From Chloroflexota bacterium (lineage in GTDB: Bacteria > Chloroflexota > Dehalococcoidia > SM23-28-2 > RBG-16-64-32): DNA of 8,248 nt. Of the stretch, positions 6,109 to 8,248 are shown in pieces; position 1 is the stretch's first letter, and each line of letters opens with the position of its first letter. The position numbers were made by a program, and so were the translations under genes. The notes under the pieces are model-generated. The model was given only the letters and a program-made list of their open reading frames with translations. It had not been told where the DNA came from and did not search any database. The stretch covers positions 1 to 8,248 of the forward strand of contig JADFRV010000097.1 of the NCBI GenBank assembly GCA_022561095.1. The letters run 5' to 3'.

Positions 6109-7359
6109 ATGGCAGATGTGAAGATGGCTCTGGACGGAGTAAAAGTCGCGGACTTCTCGTGGTTCGGGGCGGGCCCTATCTGCGGCGAGCACCTGGCCAC
6201 CTACGGCGCCACGGTCGTACGGGTGGAGTCGGAGACCCATGTGGACGGGCTGCGCATGGTGCAGCCGTTCGCGAAGGAGAAGACAGGCTACAACGTGAGC
6301 GGGTACTACAACAACTACAACGCCGGGAAGCTGGACCTGACCCTGAACCTGAACACGGAGAAGGGGCGGGAGCTGGCGCGGCGGCTCGTGGCCTGGGCGG
6401 ACGTATTCCTCACCAACTTCACGCCGCGGGTGATCGAGCGCTGGGGCCTCACCTACGACAAGCTGTCCGCCGTCAACCCTCAGATCATCGCCGCCTACGT
6501 GCCGATGCAGGGCTACGAGGGGCCGCACCGGGACTTCCTGGGCTTCGGCGCGATATTGACCCCGATCACCGGCTACAACCACCTGTCCGGCTTTCCGCGA
6601 CGGCCGCCCATCGGCCTGGGCACCAACTACCCGGATTACGTCATCAATCCCGGCCACACCCTGGTGGCGATCCTGGCGGCGCTGCGCTATCGGCGCAGGA
6701 CGGGGAAGGGCCAGCACATCGAATGCGCTCAGATCGAGTCCTCGGTCTGTCCGCTGGGGACGGCGATCTTCGACTACACGGTGAACGGACGTGTCCAGGA
6801 GCGGGTCGGAAATGGGCTGCCCTACGCGGCACCACACGGCGCCTTCAAGTGCAAGCCGCGAAGCGAGGGCTCCAGCGCGCCGGCAGACGAGCGCTGGATC
6901 GCTATCGCCTGCTTCACGGACGGGGAGTGGCAGACGCTGGTGGAGGCGATGGGCAACCCCGATTGGGCGCTGGACAGCAAGTTCGGCAGCCCGGCCGGCC
7001 GTAAACAGCATGAGACGGAGCTTGAGCAACAGATAGCGGCTTGGACGGCGGACAAAGACGCCGACGATCTGATGGAGGAGCTTCAGCGAAGAGGCGTGGC
7101 GGCGGGCGTGGTCCAGAGCGCGCGGGAGATGCTGGCCGACGAGCACTTGAAGGAGCGCGGCTACTACGTTTACCTGGACCACCCAGAGGCCGGCCGTACG
7201 GCCTATGACGGCCCGCCGCTCAAGCTATCGAAGACGCCGGGGAAGCTGCGATCGCCTGCGCCGCTGCTGGGCGAGCACACGGAGTACGTGTGCAAGGAGA
7301 TACTGGGCCTCTCCGACGAAGAGGTCGCAGACCTGATGGTAGCGGGCGCGCTCCAGTAG
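6109..7359 (+). CDS. CaiB/BaiF (class III) CoA-transferase, catalytic-type subunit
   Basis: 416 residues, the second class III CoA-transferase of the operon. It has LDGVKVADFSWFGAGP (8-23), YGATVVRVE (32-40), LTLNLNTEKGRELARRL (77-93), NYPDYVINPGHTLVAILAAL (173-192) with the expected catalytic Asp176, TGKGQHIECAQIES (198-211), an internal PYAAPHGAFKC (238-248) typical of the family, GVAAGVV (329-335) and a C-terminal APLLGEHTEYV (384-394). It is not a close duplicate of the preceding protein: the N-terminal FSWFGAGP and the Asp segment differ, so the pair is an old paralogous set rather than a recent duplication. The intergenic gap is 24 bp with GAGG (6099-6102) 6 nt before the ATG and no promoter of its own, so it should be co-transcribed and probably co-assembled with its neighbour. 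The acid substrates are not readable from sequence. Confidence 0.92.
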   Translation: MADVKMALDGVKVADFSWFGAGPICGEHLATYGATVVRVESETHVDGLRMVQPFAKEKTGYNVSGYYNNYNAGKLDLTLNLNTEKGRELARRLVAWADVFLTNFTPRVIERWGLTYDKLSAVNPQIIAAYVPMQGYEGPHRDFLGFGAILTPITGYNHLSGFPRRPPIGLGTNYPDYVINPGHTLVAILAALRYRRRTGKGQHIECAQIESSVCPLGTAIFDYTVNGRVQERVGNGLPYAAPHGAFKCKPRSEGSSAPADERWIAIACFTDGEWQTLVEAMGNPDWALDSKFGSPAGRKQHETELEQQIAAWTADKDADDLMEELQRRGVAAGVVQSAREMLADEHLKERGYYVYLDHPEAGRTAYDGPPLKLSKTPGKLRSPAPLLGEHTEYVCKEILGLSDEEVADLMVAGALQ

Positions 7360-7380
7360 GGCCAAAACGCGCTCCAGCAG

Positions 7381-7412
7381 CCCGATAGTGGTTGACAATA
7401 AATCGTATCGGG
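7381..7412. repeat. Perfect 7-bp inverted repeat enclosing a -35 box, possible operator
   Basis: CCCGATA (7381-7387) and TATCGGG (7406-7412) are exact reverse complements 18 nt apart. The consensus TTGACA lies between them. The arm spacing would suit a dimeric regulator binding across the -35, but no regulator gene is in view and a 7-bp match can arise by chance. Confidence 0.35.
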
Positions 7413-7420
7413 AGGAAAAT
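7392..7420 (+). promoter_or_regulatory. Candidate promoter for the Yip1-like gene
   Basis: A perfect -35 TTGACA (7392-7397), a 17-bp spacer and a weak -10 GAAAAT (7415-7420, 4 of 6 matches). The start would be near 7427, leaving a leader of about 168 nt. The -35 is the best in the window; the poor -10 would fit a promoter that needs an activator. Confidence 0.45.
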
Positions 7421-7594
7421 CCTTACGGCGGGCAGTGAGGTCGCCCCTCCTCAATGGTACCCCCCTTGGGCAGCGCGGCTTTTCTGTCCGCCTTTTTCGT
7501 TGGCAGTTCCGCCCGTGCCGCTTCATCCCTAGTGTAACCATCCATAGAGCGGTTGCGTTGTATATAGTCGTAATCATATCTATCGGAGGTAGCT

Positions 7595-8128
7595 ATGCTT
7601 GAAGCCACAGGCGAGAAGTCCATAATCGACCGCATGATCCGTGCGGCCAGGTTGGAGCCTCAACTATACGAAGAGGTGGAGCACGACCAGTCGGCGACCG
7701 GCCAGGCGCTGCTCGTCGTAGTCCTGGGAGCGATCGCCGGTGGGATCGGCGCGCTCTCCGGCGGCATCGCCGGTCTCATCTTCGGTATCATCGCAGCCCT
7801 CGTTGGCTGGGCGGTCTACGCGTTCATCGCCTACTGGGTGGGCACGAACATCTTCAAGGGGCCGCAGACTGAGGCTACGTGGGGCCAGCTTCTGCGCACT
7901 CTCGGATTCGCCAACTCACCCAGGATCCTGCTGGTCCTCGCGATCATTCCAGTTTCCGTCATTAGCGGTCTCGTGGTGCTGGCTGTCTTTATCTGGGTGC
8001 TGTTCACCACGGTCATCGCCATCCGTCAGGCGCTGGACTTCGACACGTGGAGAGCCATAGCCACCGCTGTGGTCAGCTTGCTGGCGCAGGTCGTGATCTA
8101 CTCTGTCGTTTTCGCCATAGTCGTCTAG
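7595..8128 (+). CDS. Yip1-family-like integral membrane protein
   Basis: 177 residues. The cytoplasmic-looking N-terminal segment (1-36) contains ARLEPQLYEEVEHDQSATGQ, a pattern seen in bacterial Yip1-domain proteins just before the first membrane helix. It is followed by hydrophobic segments at about 37-54, 58-84, 110-122, 124-143 and 155-177, with short polar loops such as NIFKGPQTEATWGQ (85-98) and RQALDFDTWR (144-153). This gives 4-5 transmembrane helices and ends almost at the last residue, without a C-terminal tail. Glycine-rich GAIAGGIGALSGGIAG (45-60) suggests tight helix packing. Bacterial members have no settled function; some are thought to act in membrane traffic or envelope processes, and that is not shown here. 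The ATG has GGAGGT (7585-7590) 4 nt upstream. Not obviously tied to the enzyme cluster. Confidence 0.8.
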   Translation: MLEATGEKSIIDRMIRAARLEPQLYEEVEHDQSATGQALLVVVLGAIAGGIGALSGGIAGLIFGIIAALVGWAVYAFIAYWVGTNIFKGPQTEATWGQLLRTLGFANSPRILLVLAIIPVSVISGLVVLAVFIWVLFTTVIAIRQALDFDTWRAIATAVVSLLAQVVIYSVVFAIVV

Positions 8129-8170
8129 CCACTCCTGAGAGCGGCCACCGACTGAGGCCACACGGCAGGG

Positions 8171-8191
8171 GCGGCGGACGCTGCCCGCCGC
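8171..8191 (+). terminator. GC hairpin after the Yip1-like gene, no T tract
   Basis: GCGGCGG / CCGCCGC perfect 7-bp stem with loop ACGCTGC, 43 nt after the stop codon at 8126-8128. It is followed by GGCGGCGCACGG and not by Ts, so classical intrinsic termination is doubtful; it separates the gene from the next promoter. Confidence 0.45.
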
Positions 8192-8210
8192 GGCGGCGCA
8201 CGGACTGCCC

Positions 8211-8219
8211 TGTTATACT
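8211..8219 (+). promoter_or_regulatory. Extended -10 promoter, predicted leaderless start for the next gene
   Basis: TGTTATACT is an extended -10 (TG-n-TATACT, hexamer 8214-8219). There is no -35 at the right distance; the upstream bases are CGG repeats. The GTG at 8226 follows after 6 nt (GCCCCC), the same geometry as for polA and the MaoC gene. Confidence 0.55.
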
Positions 8220-8225
8220 GCCCCC

Positions 8226-8248
8226 GTGACCAGCCTCTCTGACTACGG
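8226..8248 (+). CDS. Start of an unidentified gene, cut by the window end
   Basis: GTG followed by six open codons gives (M)TSLSDY and then the window ends, so the product cannot be identified. The call rests on the promoter: a TATACT extended -10 ends 6 nt before the GTG, exactly as for the other two leaderless genes in the window. No ribosome binding site is present in GCCCCC. The reading frame could still be chance. Confidence 0.4.

Larger units (their letters stand above)
7360..7594. other. 235-bp intergenic region: candidate promoter and long leader, no gene seen
   Basis: No RNA gene or convincing protein is visible. The region holds a second copy of CGCGCTCCAG (7347-7356 and 7368-7377), an inverted repeat (7381-7412) around a consensus -35, a KpnI-like GGTACC palindrome (7456-7461) and a weak 4-bp stem followed by T5 (7475-7497). 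G+C is lower than in the neighbouring genes, especially at 7555-7585. Confidence 0.5.

Noticed and set aside
5787..7004. Long plus-strand open frame overlapping both CoA-transferase genes
   Set aside because: Out-of-frame shadow with Arg/Gly/Ala-rich translation and no family motifs; the two CoA-transferases are unambiguous.
6103..7182. Long open frame antisense to the second CoA-transferase
   Set aside because: No motifs, valine/arginine-rich shadow of the real gene, no promoter or ribosome binding site.
7347..7377. Tandem CGCGCTCCAG copies as an attachment site or mobile-element repeat
   Set aside because: Only 10 bp, one copy is coding, and no integrase or element boundary is nearby.
7475..7497. 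Intrinsic terminator (GCGG stem, T5) in the spacer
   Set aside because: The stem is only 4 bp with a 9-nt loop, too weak to call; noted as a possible leader element only.
7423..7635. Minus-strand 70-codon open frame in the spacer before the Yip1-like gene
   Set aside because: Overlaps the well-supported Yip1 start, lacks a ribosome binding site and resembles no known protein.
1..8248. CRISPR arrays, tRNA, rRNA and insertion sequences
   Set aside because: No regularly spaced repeats, no tRNA-like cloverleaf seen by eye on either strand, no transposase; the only phage-like sequence is the terminase fragment.

Overview
The window comes from a GC-rich bacterium. Most of it is about 62-66% G+C, with GTG and ATG starts and sigma70-type promoters. 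Gene content (a double-hotdog MaoC hydratase, an FMN nitronate-monooxygenase-like enzyme, an alpha/beta hydrolase, two CaiB/BaiF class III CoA-transferases and a Yip1-type membrane protein) resembles Chloroflexota of the Dehalococcoidia/SAR202 kind. That assignment is inference from gene style and not from a marker gene.

Layout. Positions 1-184 (minus strand) encode a fragment of a phage terminase large subunit. At about 163-186 the sequence switches, in another reading frame, to the 5'-to-3' nuclease and degenerate 3'-to-5' exonuclease domains of DNA polymerase I (polA, 163-1596, minus). The polymerase domain is absent from the window. A 67-bp divergent spacer then leads to the plus-strand block: a MaoC-like protein (1664-2527), an NMO/enoyl-reductase-like flavoprotein (2606-3778), an alpha/beta hydrolase (3842-4702), a two-gene CoA-transferase operon (4789-6084 and 6109-7359), a 235-bp spacer, a Yip1-like membrane protein (7595-8128), and the first codons of another gene (8226 to the edge).

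How the genes may work together. Five neighbouring enzymes make a plausible acyl-CoA pathway: activation by CoA transfer, hydration of an enoyl-CoA, flavin-dependent redox and hydrolysis. The substrate cannot be read from the sequence. The two CoA-transferases look complementary: the second has the family's catalytic Asp (D176), while the first has Gly (G175) at the hand-aligned position. This suggests a heteromeric enzyme with one catalytic subunit.

Expression signals are unusually legible. Three genes (polA, the MaoC gene and the gene at 8226) start at GTG exactly 6 nt after a TATAAT-like box, which predicts leaderless mRNAs. The ATG genes at 2606, 4789, 6109 and 7595 have Shine-Dalgarno sequences. 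Three promoters share a TTGCC(G/C) -35 with a 16-17 bp spacer. GC hairpins without a T tract follow several genes. The most unusual feature is the polA/terminase junction, which is either a real phage-related rearrangement or an assembly chimera.
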